DNA from: Sphingobacterium gobiense
GTDB lineage: Bacteria > Bacteroidota > Bacteroidia > Sphingobacteriales > Sphingobacteriaceae
Direction: 5' to 3'
Length of the DNA: 64,000 nt
Assembly (NCBI RefSeq): GCF_002980575.1
Contig: NZ_PVBS01000001.1
Coordinates: 1,116,001-1,180,000, forward strand
The first letter of the stretch is position 1. Every line of letters starts with the position of its first letter. The notes beneath the pieces were generated by a model. That model saw only the letters and a program-made list of their open reading frames with translations, had not been told where the DNA came from and made no database searches. A program made the position numbers and the translations under genes. Shown in pieces: positions 26,286-36,422 of this stretch.

Positions 26286-27581
26286 CTAGTTATAGGCACG
26301 ATCTAGTCTTGTAGAGATCGTTTGGTTTATACGTAAATCCGTGTCAAATTGCGTATAGTGATTATACGTTCCTGTCATCCATAACACAATCGGATCCCCT
26401 GCAAAACCAAAAACAACATACGGTCGTATGTTATCGGTTCCAGACCCCGAAGTGATTTTTGTAGAAATCCATCTTTTTCCTTTTTTTTTCCAGTGCGCAA
26501 CTTCAAAGAAACGATCGACCTTACGAGACAAATAAACATTGGACGGATCATGATGGTCCAATGCAATCCCGCCTGAATAATGAGGCTCCCGCACCTTTTC
26601 TCCCGGCTTTACAACCGGCATCGACCCGCCTCCTTTACAGATTTCCTCATCAAGCCATCTTTCCCCATTCCACCGGGCGTAATGGTAACGATGGTCGGTA
26701 TCTCGTGGAAAGCGGGTATAAACAATCACAGGCTTTCCATTTTTGCCCAGGGCCACATCTGATATCCAAGCCCTTATAGTGCTCTTTCCTCCATCATATA
26801 CCTTACGAACATGTTCATGCTGAATCGCAGGTCCATCCCTTGCACTGATCTGTTCGCCATTCGTTTGATAGAATATCCCTTCGTTATAATAAAAATGGTA
26901 AACCGAATTCGTGGGCTCTACAGCAGGATGTCCGTCCGTAAATATAAAATCTATCCTATCCTTACCATTCGAATGAACCTTCAGATAAGGTCGGTTCTTT
27001 GTGCCCTTACTTTCTATTAACGCTTCAGTCGGACTCCAACTGTCTCCTAAATCATCGCTGAATGAAAAGGACGGCCGCCAATCACTACCTCGCCAAAACA
27101 TATAAATACGGTTCCCTTCCTCTTTCAACATAACGGGATGGGAATACGTAATGCGTTTCCCACCAAAAGGAATAACCCTTTCGCTTTCCCATTCCGTAAT
27201 ATCCTCTGGATTCTTACTTTTCCTCATAAAGAAACGACCATTATGCTCCGTATAAAAAGTCAGGAGACGACCATCTGGTAAAAACAAGATGGAAGGAACA
27301 TTATGATCATCCACCTGCAATTCCTTATGCAAAACAAATGTCTTCACCTCTTTTGACCCCAGATCTCTCGAACTGATAGCGACATCTCCTTTGCTATTGA
27401 TATACGCATAATATATTCGTTCATTTAATCCTTTATGGTATACCCCCCTTGGATCAGAGAACCAACACCAAGCGGCATCTTCTGCTATAACTTCGTAATC
27501 ACCTGCCTTAAATTGCGCTTTGGCAAAAAGATTTAAAAACACAAGTACTAAAACCATAGGTACAAAAACTCCTCTATTCAT
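26286..27581 (-). CDS. secreted BNR-4-type beta-propeller, candidate polysaccharide lyase (PL24/PL25-like)
   Basis: A 431-aa protein with a signal peptide (hydrophobic residues 7-22). The propeller begins AAWCWFSDPRGVY. The segment DDHNVPSILFLPDG...FYTEH places His93 and His113 exactly 20 residues apart. A third His148 (TYSHPVM), Tyr146, Arg197 and Tyr199 (NRPYL) follow. From memory, the ulvan lyases of families PL24 and PL25 are seven-bladed propellers with two catalytic histidines 20-21 residues apart. The family is related to sialidase-like BNR proteins, but the Asp-box sialidase triad is not evident. The downstream GH88 in the same regulon fits a lyase role. It is followed within the unit by the enolase-type enzyme. 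Confidence 0.68.
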   Translation of the reverse strand: MNRGVFVPMVLVLVFLNLFAKAQFKAGDYEVIAEDAAWCWFSDPRGVYHKGLNERIYYAYINSKGDVAISSRDLGSKEVKTFVLHKELQVDDHNVPSILFLPDGRLLTFYTEHNGRFFMRKSKNPEDITEWESERVIPFGGKRITYSHPVMLKEEGNRIYMFWRGSDWRPSFSFSDDLGDSWSPTEALIESKGTKNRPYLKVHSNGKDRIDFIFTDGHPAVEPTNSVYHFYYNEGIFYQTNGEQISARDGPAIQHEHVRKVYDGGKSTIRAWISDVALGKNGKPVIVYTRFPRDTDHRYHYARWNGERWLDEEICKGGGSMPVVKPGEKVREPHYSGGIALDHHDPSNVYLSRKVDRFFEVAHWKKKGKRWISTKITSGSGTDNIRPYVVFGFAGDPIVLWMTGTYNHYTQFDTDLRINQTISTRLDRAYN

Positions 27582-27618
27582 GCTGTGATTTATTTAGTCT
27601 TGACCATTATACTAGACG

Positions 27619-30000
27619 TCATGAAACAAGGTTGTCTCCCGAAACCAACTCCCAACTCGTCCCTCCATCGGGAGACATCAATAAAGTTCTTTCCGAATAC
27701 TTTCTATCATTTCTGTAAAACCAAAAGGTAGACCAGTAATCATACGAAATAAATAGTCGTCCTTTTCGGTCTATAGTTAGACGATGGCGAAAATTGCTAT
27801 AATGGAATAATGGTGCTTGTACCAATATTTTAGGTTCAGACCATTGCTCTCCTTGCTTTTTAGACATGTATGCCAATGTTGCATAATGAGTGTCAGGAAA
27901 GGGTTCCGCATTATGCTGCCAATACCTGAAGATAGTATGCAACGTATTCTCTTTATCTATGACTAAACCCAAATATGTTTGGGTCGAGCGAATTGTTTTG
28001 GGATCTAAAAGAGATTCTGCCTCCGTCCAGCCATCAAGAACACTTAGAGGTTGTAAAGATTTTGCATACTGAAAAGGTCTGCCGTGAGTACCTGTCAAGA
28101 CATGTAAATAGCCTTCGCTATCCATAGTGATGCCGGGGATGTTATGTGTATCATTTGGTGGAGGCCCGAATCCAACTAAAACTGGGGTTATTAATTTTTT
28201 TGTTCTCTTATCATACATAGAAACAAAAACAGGTACTCCCGGCATCTTTTCTCTACTTATGTTTACATCGGTAATCTCCCCCCATACAATAAAAATTTTA
28301 TCTTTATAAGATACGACCGATGACGGAAGCCCGGAATGAGATGAAACTCCGAGGCATTTGTCAGAAATCAAAATAGGCTGCTCCCATTCAATCCCTTTTC
28401 TCGTTTTCTTGGGAACGAATAGTTCCAAATTGCCATATCTTCTCCAAAAATGCTGTTTATCCGCTCCAACACGGGTATATTTTATAACAGGTGGTGGCCC
28501 CTCCAACATATTATGCCCGGTAAATTGCTCTATATCGCAACTTGTACCAAGTACACCCGGAAGGCAATACTTCTTAAACGTGAGCCCTTTATCTTTCGAG
28601 TGTAATAATGCCACTTTATTATTATCACGACCTAAAACATACATATCACCTTCCGAATCGAAAGCAGCAATTGAACTTTGAAGACGATCCGTGAACGTTT
28701 CTTTCCAGGTACTATTTTGGTAGGATAAAACACTGTTCTTAGAAAGTATAAATGGCATGTTGTCTACGTTGAAATAGGGCTGATTGTTTGTGGGATAATC
28801 CGGTGTATAACCAAACTGCTCTTGCTCATGACGGTAGGGTTCAAGTTGGATTGGTATTTGTAGGGAAGAATCTGTGTCTGGCTTTTGTGCTTTACTATAT
28901 AACGTAGCATAAGTTGAAAAATCCCCGCATATCGTGCGTAAATGTACCGATCTATCTACGTCATTGCCTATCCAATTTAATACTACCTCTCTTTCCTGAT
29001 TGGGATCAAGGAGAATCTCCCTATGTGATAATTGAATATTCCATTTTTCATCTGGGAACTCTAATTCTAATTTAACCTTCTTAGGAGTTGTTCCGTTATT
29101 ATGAACTTTAAATATAGCAGATTGCTCCTTGCCTGATTGGTCGTACGACGTGTGGCTGTAAGGTGTTACTAACCAACGGTTATCGTGTAAAGTGAACCAT
29201 TTCTCCGTATCAGGTGTCCAAAACGCCCCGCCAGGATATTCATAGAAAAAATCAGATTTATAACCTATGCCCCAATTCGTCACTCCCTCTATCACCACCT
29301 TCGCTAAGGCTTTTGGAAAATGTAATTTCCAAGGAACCATAAGCCGTCTTCCCTCTTCCACATGGTGGAAAGCAGTATCATTATGTACTTCAAGAAAAGT
29401 GATATGCTGGTCACTCGCATCTCTCAATTCGATTTTTTTAACCTCGTCCGATAAACCTGTTATCAGGATATTAAATCCATTCCGCTGGGGCATGAAACAG
29501 AGATCTGTTTCTTTTTCAGGGTCGACCAAGACGATCGGTTCTTCGTGGCGCTGGTCTTTGTGTCCTCTTGAAGTTTCTATTATATACTTATCACAGTTTG
29601 TCCTAAACCTCCAGCTTGTATTTTCGCCATACCGATCATTTGATATAGTAACCATAACAGCATATATACCTGGTCTATTAACATATGCTTCTAATCGTAA
29701 AGATTTGCCTTCGGATTCTTCGGAAGTATGTATGTCTTTCAGAACCTTTCGGTCAGGTCCGATAAAGGTTGCTCGCAATGATCTTGTTCTTGAATCTGCT
29801 TTCAAATCCGTTTTCTCTATCTCAACAGTTAGTGGTCCTTCTTTAGCATGAAAGAAAATCCCTCCACAGCCACCGAATTTAGGTGTCCATTCGTTTTGTT
29901 GCATGTCGCTTTCATTTACTTCCGGTGACATATAGGAAGTCGTTATCCCTAAAATCACAAATATGAAAGCACTATAGATAAAAAATCGTTTACATTTCAT
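27619..30000 (-). CDS. large secreted beta-propeller protein with N-terminal beta-sandwich domains, second candidate lyase
   Basis: A 793-aa protein. A signal anchor or signal peptide covers residues 5-22. Residues about 30-400 look like beta-sandwich binding domains. Residues about 410-793 form a propeller with repeats such as AAFDSEGDMYVLGRD, ITMDSEGYLHVLTG, LTIDRKGRLFISYDYWSTFWF and LMSPDGGTSWE. The segment THNIPGITMDSEG...GTH places His619 and His639 20 residues apart, the same spacing and HNxP context as in the neighbouring 431-aa propeller. I infer two lyases of related fold and perhaps different size preference. Its ATG overlaps the end of the upstream lipoprotein gene by 11 nt. Confidence 0.6.
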   Translation of the reverse strand: MKCKRFFIYSAFIFVILGITTSYMSPEVNESDMQQNEWTPKFGGCGGIFFHAKEGPLTVEIEKTDLKADSRTRSLRATFIGPDRKVLKDIHTSEESEGKSLRLEAYVNRPGIYAVMVTISNDRYGENTSWRFRTNCDKYIIETSRGHKDQRHEEPIVLVDPEKETDLCFMPQRNGFNILITGLSDEVKKIELRDASDQHITFLEVHNDTAFHHVEEGRRLMVPWKLHFPKALAKVVIEGVTNWGIGYKSDFFYEYPGGAFWTPDTEKWFTLHDNRWLVTPYSHTSYDQSGKEQSAIFKVHNNGTTPKKVKLELEFPDEKWNIQLSHREILLDPNQEREVVLNWIGNDVDRSVHLRTICGDFSTYATLYSKAQKPDTDSSLQIPIQLEPYRHEQEQFGYTPDYPTNNQPYFNVDNMPFILSKNSVLSYQNSTWKETFTDRLQSSIAAFDSEGDMYVLGRDNNKVALLHSKDKGLTFKKYCLPGVLGTSCDIEQFTGHNMLEGPPPVIKYTRVGADKQHFWRRYGNLELFVPKKTRKGIEWEQPILISDKCLGVSSHSGLPSSVVSYKDKIFIVWGEITDVNISREKMPGVPVFVSMYDKRTKKLITPVLVGFGPPPNDTHNIPGITMDSEGYLHVLTGTHGRPFQYAKSLQPLSVLDGWTEAESLLDPKTIRSTQTYLGLVIDKENTLHTIFRYWQHNAEPFPDTHYATLAYMSKKQGEQWSEPKILVQAPLFHYSNFRHRLTIDRKGRLFISYDYWSTFWFYRNDRKYSERTLLMSPDGGTSWELVSGDNLVS

Positions 30001-30979
30001 ATCTTTTAATACTTATCGTCATTGTTTCATCTCCGTTGTTGACATCATTGACATAGACGTAAGCCCGATATTTGTTATCAACGGTTTGGATCCAGACGCC
30101 ATATTCAGCCCTTAGGTCTATCGCATAATTGGGAGCATCGGAAATATTTAAAGTTTGAAAATCTAGGTCATCAACATATATCCCGAACTGTAATCTGGCT
30201 AAATGCTGATCCTGTAAACCAAACGTCCTCTGTATCAATGTGGAGTTATTTATACTCGAAGGCACGTTTTTCCCCTGTAGAAACTTGGCATCTACATCCG
30301 GTGAAACTAATGCATGATTGAATGCTATACCGGGAACAGCTCTATAGAGATAAACCAAATCTATCTTGTCAGCCCTTTGCAATGCCTCAGCTTCATCATA
30401 TACTTTCATATCAGCAATCGAAAAAAAACACTTGTCATCATTAGAAACTACGATATCCTTTTCTATATCCATTTTCGCGATTTGGTAAGGTCCCATCTGA
30501 TACGATACGCGTTCACCCGTACTTGCTGTTGAAGAAAACGTGAAGGTTACCGATTTTCCTCTAGCTTCTTCAGGGATCGTGTAATAATATCTTAGGGTTG
30601 CTGCGCATGTATCGACACTAAATATTACTTTTGTGATATTTTTTGCGGTGATGGATGGTTCCCCTATAACGACTCCCACATCATTGCCTCCATTATCCGT
30701 ATGAAAAGAACGGTGTTCCAAAAAGGTTCCGGTCGCTCCGGATATAGAGGCTTCCACCATGGCACTAACTATATGGCCGCGCTCGCATCCTAGTGCCATT
30801 GCGTAAGCAAACTCTATATCAAGTCCAACCACATTTGGCCCTAATGTTCGCTTTATGGCATCATTATGAAGTTGCGTATTCGCTTGTGGCACACTGTACT
30901 CATCACTTTCACAGGAGATAAATAATGAGCCAAAAAATGAAAAGATCAACAGGAATATCTTATAATATTTTGTATACAT
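29990..30979 (-). CDS. surface lipoprotein at the SusE position (possibly DUF4466)
   Basis: About 329 aa from MYTKYYKIF (the frame allows 30988). Lipobox LFISCESDEY near residue 22. No catalytic motif was recognised; the body is beta-rich and reminiscent of DUF4466/SusE-type glycan-binding lipoproteins, which I cannot verify. Position after SusC, SusD and a small lipoprotein suggests an accessory surface glycan-binding protein. Overlaps the preceding small gene by 4 nt if the 30988 start is used. Confidence 0.6.
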   Translation of the reverse strand: MYTKYYKIFLLIFSFFGSLFISCESDEYSVPQANTQLHNDAIKRTLGPNVVGLDIEFAYAMALGCERGHIVSAMVEASISGATGTFLEHRSFHTDNGGNDVGVVIGEPSITAKNITKVIFSVDTCAATLRYYYTIPEEARGKSVTFTFSSTASTGERVSYQMGPYQIAKMDIEKDIVVSNDDKCFFSIADMKVYDEAEALQRADKIDLVYLYRAVPGIAFNHALVSPDVDAKFLQGKNVPSSINNSTLIQRTFGLQDQHLARLQFGIYVDDLDFQTLNISDAPNYAIDLRAEYGVWIQTVDNKYRAYVYVNDVNNGDETMTISIKRYEM

Positions 30980-30984
30980 AATAA

Positions 30985-31389
30985 TCAAGGGTTTAGTTGC
31001 TGAATTGTTATATTCACGGAATATGTTTTCTTCACCTTACGGTTACCCGAGATCACTGTCCATTCTCTCGGTGAACTTATATCAGTAAAATCAGTCCAAT
31101 CGGTTATTTTGGGATCTAATTTAGCATCCGTTACTAGCGTAAATTGAGGCCATAGCCTTTTTAAATTAGTTCCCCACCGGACTTCGACATCTATCGTTTG
31201 TGCTACAGTGTCTATAACGGCGTTCTTCGTCCTGACAGTCTGGTAGTCTGTATCCAGAAGCTCAAAATTGCTCACAAAACACTCGGCTCGATCGGTTATT
31301 AATAATCCATCTTCGTCCACGGGATAATAATCGTCTCCGCAACCGAATAAGCCGACCAATATTACTAATACTATACTATATTTTTTCAT
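30985..31389 (-). CDS. small lipoprotein with a DUF5018-like Ig domain
   Basis: A 134-aa lipoprotein (ILVGLFGCGDDYY, lipobox Cys17). The single domain ends with the pattern WTVISGNRKVKKTYSVNIT, typical of the cell-surface DUF5018/BT_3987-type Ig modules found between SusD and glycan-binding proteins. Probably a surface spacer or glycan-binding accessory. It lies 34 nt after susD 2, with coupled translation into the next lipoprotein. Confidence 0.6.
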   Translation of the reverse strand: MKKYSIVLVILVGLFGCGDDYYPVDEDGLLITDRAECFVSNFELLDTDYQTVRTKNAVIDTVAQTIDVEVRWGTNLKRLWPQFTLVTDAKLDPKITDWTDFTDISSPREWTVISGNRKVKKTYSVNITIQQLNP

Positions 31390-31423
31390 ACGACTATTTG
31401 TTTTTTAATGAATCTTCTAAGTT

Positions 31424-33253
31424 TTACATCCAAGGTGTGTTTTGCGTCAGATTCGGATTTCTATCTCGTTCTGCGGGCGGGATTCTAAATATGTAACATT
31501 GCTCATAGGCTCTTTCAGACGCATTGTTAAAGTACCTAGTGACATTTGCTCCGTGACTGTCAATACACCATACGCCGGGTGAAAATGGCGGCACCCACAC
31601 CCTTTCAATAGCCCGCCAGCGTCGCAGATCGAATGATCTGTGACCCTCCCCCAACAGCTCTATAATTCTCTCTTGCTCAATTGCGTCAAAAAAATCTTCC
31701 TTGCTGGTATACTTCTCTGCATTTAAAGGTGGGAGGTTTCCCCTGTGTCTTATCCGGTTTACTAGGTCAACTGCAACCTGTTGGGGGCCATAAGCTTCAT
31801 TAGTAGCCTCCGCATACATCAGATATACATCGGCCAGTCGCATAACTGGCCAGGCATAATCACCGGACGCACGATCCGCCCCGGGGTAGTTTCTTAGAAA
31901 TTTTCTGTACACGTAGCCGGATAGTGCAGTTCCGTGTCCTGTGTATGTGATATAGTTTACCCCATCAATCGTCACAGGGGATGTCCAAGTTTTATATATA
32001 AACGGCGTCCATCCGTCGTATTGAAAATTCACAATGCCCATAATCATCTCATAATCCCACAAGATAGAAGCCTTCATTCGGTAATCTCGGTTAGCATAAC
32101 TTTGTGGATTTATTGCAGAGTTTTCGGTGGTTCTTGCTTCTGGATTAGATGGATTCATCGGAATTAGAGGCTCCACAAAATCACCCGTGATGGTGGATTG
32201 ATACCTGTCTGCTATTTCAAAACGGGGGAATACCTGAAGTTGGCCACTCATAAGTTGCCGTCCTCCCAATGCCCTCATTAGTGATTCTCCTTGGCCCGAA
32301 CCTTGTCCACCATGTGTAAAGCTCATAATTATTTCTGAGTCTCCATTTGCTGTAGGCAGAAACAGGTCAAAATAATTGGGTAGAATCTCTGCTTTCCCCA
32401 ATTCGTCTATGTCTCCAGGCTCTCCGTTCCTGAACAATGTCAACCCGAAATCCTGAATAACCCTTCTGAAATCATCTGCCGCCCCGACATAAGCGGTTCT
32501 GGCCTCATCTGGATCAGGCACAAATCCATCCAATTCCGGCCACCCAAAGTTATTCCAAGACGCCCAATAAAGCTGTAGTTTTCCCCTGAAAGCCAGCGCC
32601 GCAGGTTTGGCAGCACGCCCCAAGGCGGGAATCTGATCTGGAAGCTTTTCAGATGCATAAGTAAAGTCGGCATAAATCGAGTCCTTGATTTGCTTTATTG
32701 GCATCCGAGTAATATCCTCCACTTCAGAATTATCATAGATTATTTTTCCTATATAGGGCACATCTCCCCAAAGCGAAATCAATCTGAAATAGACCATTCC
32801 TCTTAGCAAACGAGCTTCGCCTATTATTGCTTCGAGTTCTTCAGTGACGTCTGGAGACGTGTTTTCAAGCAACATTCTCTCTACGTTTTCAATAACATAA
32901 TTTGTTCGGTGCACACCACCGTAAAGCTCCCTGTATAGAGTGTTAAAGGCCCCACCATAACCGCTGGGGTTAAAACTACCGTCTGTCATTCCGGGAGATC
33001 TAGCAATAGCGGTTGTATTTAGAACGCGTTGATATTCTCCCTGTCCATCCCACCACAAATCCCATTCAAAGAGTGAACGGACATCCGAGTAAGCCCCCAT
33101 CAAAGCTGTAGTTGCGTCTTGTGTGGTCTGCCAGAACGCAGCAGCACCTAATTCAGTCCTAGGCTGTCGATCTAAAAAGTCATCATTACATGAAAGGCAC
33201 GATAAGGTGATGATCATGAGTATTATTCTATAAAGTTTATTTATATTTTCCAT
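31424..33253 (-). CDS. SusD/RagB-family glycan-binding lipoprotein 2
   Basis: A 609-aa outer-membrane lipoprotein with lipobox LSCLSCNDDFLDRQP. The C-terminal half carries RLADVYLMYAEATNEAYG and FFDAIEQERIIELLGEGHRSFDLRRWRAI, diagnostic for SusD. It ends with the family's terminal NPNLTQNTPWM. It partners with the SusC encoded 11 nt upstream. Confidence 0.94.
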   Translation of the reverse strand: MENINKLYRIILMIITLSCLSCNDDFLDRQPRTELGAAAFWQTTQDATTALMGAYSDVRSLFEWDLWWDGQGEYQRVLNTTAIARSPGMTDGSFNPSGYGGAFNTLYRELYGGVHRTNYVIENVERMLLENTSPDVTEELEAIIGEARLLRGMVYFRLISLWGDVPYIGKIIYDNSEVEDITRMPIKQIKDSIYADFTYASEKLPDQIPALGRAAKPAALAFRGKLQLYWASWNNFGWPELDGFVPDPDEARTAYVGAADDFRRVIQDFGLTLFRNGEPGDIDELGKAEILPNYFDLFLPTANGDSEIIMSFTHGGQGSGQGESLMRALGGRQLMSGQLQVFPRFEIADRYQSTITGDFVEPLIPMNPSNPEARTTENSAINPQSYANRDYRMKASILWDYEMIMGIVNFQYDGWTPFIYKTWTSPVTIDGVNYITYTGHGTALSGYVYRKFLRNYPGADRASGDYAWPVMRLADVYLMYAEATNEAYGPQQVAVDLVNRIRHRGNLPPLNAEKYTSKEDFFDAIEQERIIELLGEGHRSFDLRRWRAIERVWVPPFSPGVWCIDSHGANVTRYFNNASERAYEQCYIFRIPPAERDRNPNLTQNTPWM

Positions 33254-33264
33254 TGCTATTCTGT

Positions 33265-36200
33265 TTAAATTCCAATCTTCAATCCCATTGAATACGATTT
33301 AACCAAAGGATATGCTTCGTTTATATCCTTACCTTGTATTTCCGGGTCAAGCCCCCTGTACTTGGTAACTGTGAATAAATTTTCACCTGAGATGAAGAAT
33401 CGTATATCATTTAGCCCCAGTACAGAAAGGGCCCTTTTGCCTCTTAAGGTATATCCAATCTGTATATTCTTCATTCGTAAATAATTCAGGTCGTCTAGCC
33501 ACAAGGTTGTTTCCTGTCTGTTTAACCCTCCACCACCTAATCTAGGCCATTCGCCACCTCTATTCGAGTGACTCCACGGGTAATCCAAATGCAATTGGCT
33601 AAAGGCATAACTTGTCACGTTCGGATTAACATCATTATAACGGGTAATCCAATAATCCTTACGCCCCGTTTCCGCTGTTAGGAAAGTCGCAAAATCAAAC
33701 CCTTTCCAGCTCATATTGATAGCGAATCCAAGATTCGTGCGAGGCCTGTTTTGGTCTGTATTCGGATAAGCTTTTTTATCATTAGCGTCTATTCGACCGT
33801 CTCCGTTCAAATCAAGTCTCAATATATCGCCCGGTGCAGCTCCCTGTGGCGTACTGTTATATATGTCGTCCCAAGTCTGCGCTATCCCCTTATCTTCGTA
33901 TGTGTACAAGAAACCATACGGCATATCGATAAAAGTTGAACCTCTTCCTAAATATTCGTTCCAGCTTTCCAAACGATTTCTGTTATGGGCGATATTAAAA
34001 CGTAGACTATAATTAAAATCACCGATATTATCTCGCCAAGTGAAATTACCCTCCACACCTTGATTCCTTAAATTACCAATATTCCTTCTGGGTGCCGTGT
34101 ATGCACCGGTTAAATGCGTAGACATTTCAGAAGGACGGTTCATGCCCTTAGTCAATCTATTATAATAATCAATTTCAGCTGTCAGTCTATTTCGAAGAAA
34201 ACCAAGATCTAAACCTATATTTGTCACGTAGGTTCCTTCCCATGATAAATCTCTATTGATCATCTTGGAATTTACAAATCCACGCACTATTTGGCCATCG
34301 ATTATATAATTCATCGTAGTCAACGTTTCTTGCTGTTCATACCGACCTACACCGCTATTATTCCCCAGACCTCCGTATGAAACCCGTAATTTACCTTCGT
34401 TCAAGAAGCTTTTCGCAAAATTTTGCACGAAACCTTCTTCCGAAAATCTCCATCCAAAAGAACCCGATGGAAAGAAACCATACTGTTGGTCACCAATAAA
34501 TCTGGAAGACCCATCGAATCGAGCACTGAACTCCAACAGATATTTACCATACGCATTGTAATTGAAGCGACCGACAAACGAACGCATAGCTTCTTCGTTG
34601 GAATTCCCTCCATTGGACTGTATCTCATTCAGTGCAGCGTCAATTTCAGTAAGTGAAGGATGGAGACGATCGTTCCTTGATGCGTTTTGGGCTCTATTGT
34701 ACCAATACTCCTGGCTAACCACAAAAAGTCCTGTTATCTGGTGATTGGCATTTATTTGCTTATCATAATTGAGCAAAGCATTTAATTGCGTCTTATACCC
34801 TGTATTTGTGAAATTTTGTATCGGAGCATTTGGTGTGATAAACCATCGGTCTGTCAGCATTTCACGCTGAAAATTGTACGCCTGAGTGGGTATATTTGCC
34901 CCTCGTCTAAATTGGTTGTAATAGTCAATGGTATAATCAGCACGAGCTCTTAATCCCTCGATTGGGAACCACTCTAGGTACATCGAAGGATTGATTTCCT
35001 GCCGGTTTTGGTGGTTTCTCACATTCGTATAAGCTTGTAGCGGATTGAACACGAGTGTATTTTCATTATATGCCATCTCTCCTCCATAGTATCCCGTAAC
35101 AGGATCGTAAGGGGTTATTCCGGCAACCGAAGCTCTGAGATCAGCTCCCACCCCACTCCCTTGAGTAAAACCTTCGGAACCCGCGTATTCCCAAACAGAC
35201 CAGTTTCCACCGAAGCGTGTCCCGATAACCAAATTATCCCTTAAAGAATGTTCGTAGTTAAATCTAGCGTTGTATCTTTTAAAATTGTTGTTTATTTGCA
35301 ATCCCTTTTCGTCCATAATCCCGACAGAACCAAAAAAGCTAGATTTGTCATTTCCTCCCTGCACCGAAAGATTGTGGTTCTGCAACACGCCATTTCGGAC
35401 AATTATATCCCACCAATCTGTGTTCGGATACCGGATAGGGTCGATCATGCCCAAAGCCATCCATTGGTCTATCGTGCCATCTTTATAGTTCAAGTTTGCC
35501 CGCTCAGTAGACGTAAGTTGAGCTACTTGGTGAAGAGTTAAAGCTCTTGGATAATCAGGTAAAAATGAATATGCATCAGTAGGGTTTGACATCGCTACAT
35601 TAGACGACAGTTCAAGCCTGGGCTTTTCTAAATTCTTTCCCGATTTCGTAGTGATCAGTATTACACCGTTGGCTGCTCTAGAACCGTAAATAGCAGCGGA
35701 GCTTGCATCCTTCAGGACAGTCACACTCTCTATATCGTTAATATTCAACCTGTTCATATCAACATCAGGCATACCGTCCACTACTATTAGGGGGCTTGCG
35801 TCGTTGACTGTCCCCATTCCCCTGATGAGTATCGACATATCGTTACTTCCCGCCATGCCGCTATTTTGACTAATAGCCAGACCGGGCAACTGTCCGCTTA
35901 AAGCTGAAGATAAGTTTGTCAAGGCTCTGCTCGTAATCTTTTCATCTATTTGAAGGGACGAGACAGCGCCTGTCAAATTCGCTTTTTTCTGAGTTCCATA
36001 TCCCACGACAACCACTTCATCCAAATCGGATAGCCTATGTTCCAACATAACTTCCATTGTACCTGCAGCAGCAGATAATTCCAAGAAGTCATACCCTAAA
36101 AGCGAAAAGCTGATTTTCTCTCCGACATTTCCTTTAAGTTCAAAACGTCCTTGGCGGTCGGTCTGGGTGGTTACACCACCAATCTGAACTGTTACGCTAG

Positions 36201-36318
36201 AAAGCGGCTCCCGCGTTCCGGCATCTTTAACTACGCCGACGATCTGCGTTTGGCTATAGCTATCTACTGCCAACAAAGACATAATAAATAGCAAGAAAAA
36301 CTTGTGTAAACTACGCAT
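33265..36318 (-). CDS. SusC/RagA-family TonB-dependent outer-membrane transporter 2
   Basis: About 1017 aa. Signal peptide (FFLLFIMSLLAVDSYSQ), carboxypeptidase-D-like domain (IVGVVKDAGTREPLSSVTV), TonB-box-like DEVVVVGYGTQKKANLTGAV, plug with LIRGMGTVNDASPLIVVDGMP and VLKDASSAAIYGSRAANGVI, then the barrel. No STN domain. Met1 and Met2 are adjacent (36321 or 36318). Two LacI-type operators lie 57-70 and 102-116 nt upstream. It heads the longest unit of the locus, with SusD, two lipoproteins, two propellers, enolase-type enzyme, copper protein, dehydrogenase, esterase and perhaps lacI 2. Confidence 0.94.
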   Translation of the reverse strand: MRSLHKFFLLFIMSLLAVDSYSQTQIVGVVKDAGTREPLSSVTVQIGGVTTQTDRQGRFELKGNVGEKISFSLLGYDFLELSAAAGTMEVMLEHRLSDLDEVVVVGYGTQKKANLTGAVSSLQIDEKITSRALTNLSSALSGQLPGLAISQNSGMAGSNDMSILIRGMGTVNDASPLIVVDGMPDVDMNRLNINDIESVTVLKDASSAAIYGSRAANGVILITTKSGKNLEKPRLELSSNVAMSNPTDAYSFLPDYPRALTLHQVAQLTSTERANLNYKDGTIDQWMALGMIDPIRYPNTDWWDIIVRNGVLQNHNLSVQGGNDKSSFFGSVGIMDEKGLQINNNFKRYNARFNYEHSLRDNLVIGTRFGGNWSVWEYAGSEGFTQGSGVGADLRASVAGITPYDPVTGYYGGEMAYNENTLVFNPLQAYTNVRNHQNRQEINPSMYLEWFPIEGLRARADYTIDYYNQFRRGANIPTQAYNFQREMLTDRWFITPNAPIQNFTNTGYKTQLNALLNYDKQINANHQITGLFVVSQEYWYNRAQNASRNDRLHPSLTEIDAALNEIQSNGGNSNEEAMRSFVGRFNYNAYGKYLLEFSARFDGSSRFIGDQQYGFFPSGSFGWRFSEEGFVQNFAKSFLNEGKLRVSYGGLGNNSGVGRYEQQETLTTMNYIIDGQIVRGFVNSKMINRDLSWEGTYVTNIGLDLGFLRNRLTAEIDYYNRLTKGMNRPSEMSTHLTGAYTAPRRNIGNLRNQGVEGNFTWRDNIGDFNYSLRFNIAHNRNRLESWNEYLGRGSTFIDMPYGFLYTYEDKGIAQTWDDIYNSTPQGAAPGDILRLDLNGDGRIDANDKKAYPNTDQNRPRTNLGFAINMSWKGFDFATFLTAETGRKDYWITRYNDVNPNVTSYAFSQLHLDYPWSHSNRGGEWPRLGGGGLNRQETTLWLDDLNYLRMKNIQIGYTLRGKRALSVLGLNDIRFFISGENLFTVTKYRGLDPEIQGKDINEAYPLVKSYSMGLKIGI

Positions 36319-36377
36319 CATAACATTTTCTATTGGTTATTATTTATAAACTTATCAATGACTTATATGGGAAAATT

Positions 36378-36391
36378 CGGTTACGTAACCG
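36378..36391. promoter_or_regulatory. LacI-type operator, site D (susC 2 unit)
   Basis: CGGTTACGTAACCG is a perfect 14-bp palindrome, the most symmetric copy of the GGTTAC-type half-site. It is 57 nt upstream of susC 2. Confidence 0.75.
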
Positions 36392-36422
36392 TAGTATGTC
36401 GTCAGAATCTATTAGGCAAATC

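Noticed and set aside
29267..29851. 194-codon plus-strand frame opposite the large propeller gene
   Set aside because: Antisense to a gene with signal peptide and clear propeller repeats; no motif of its own.
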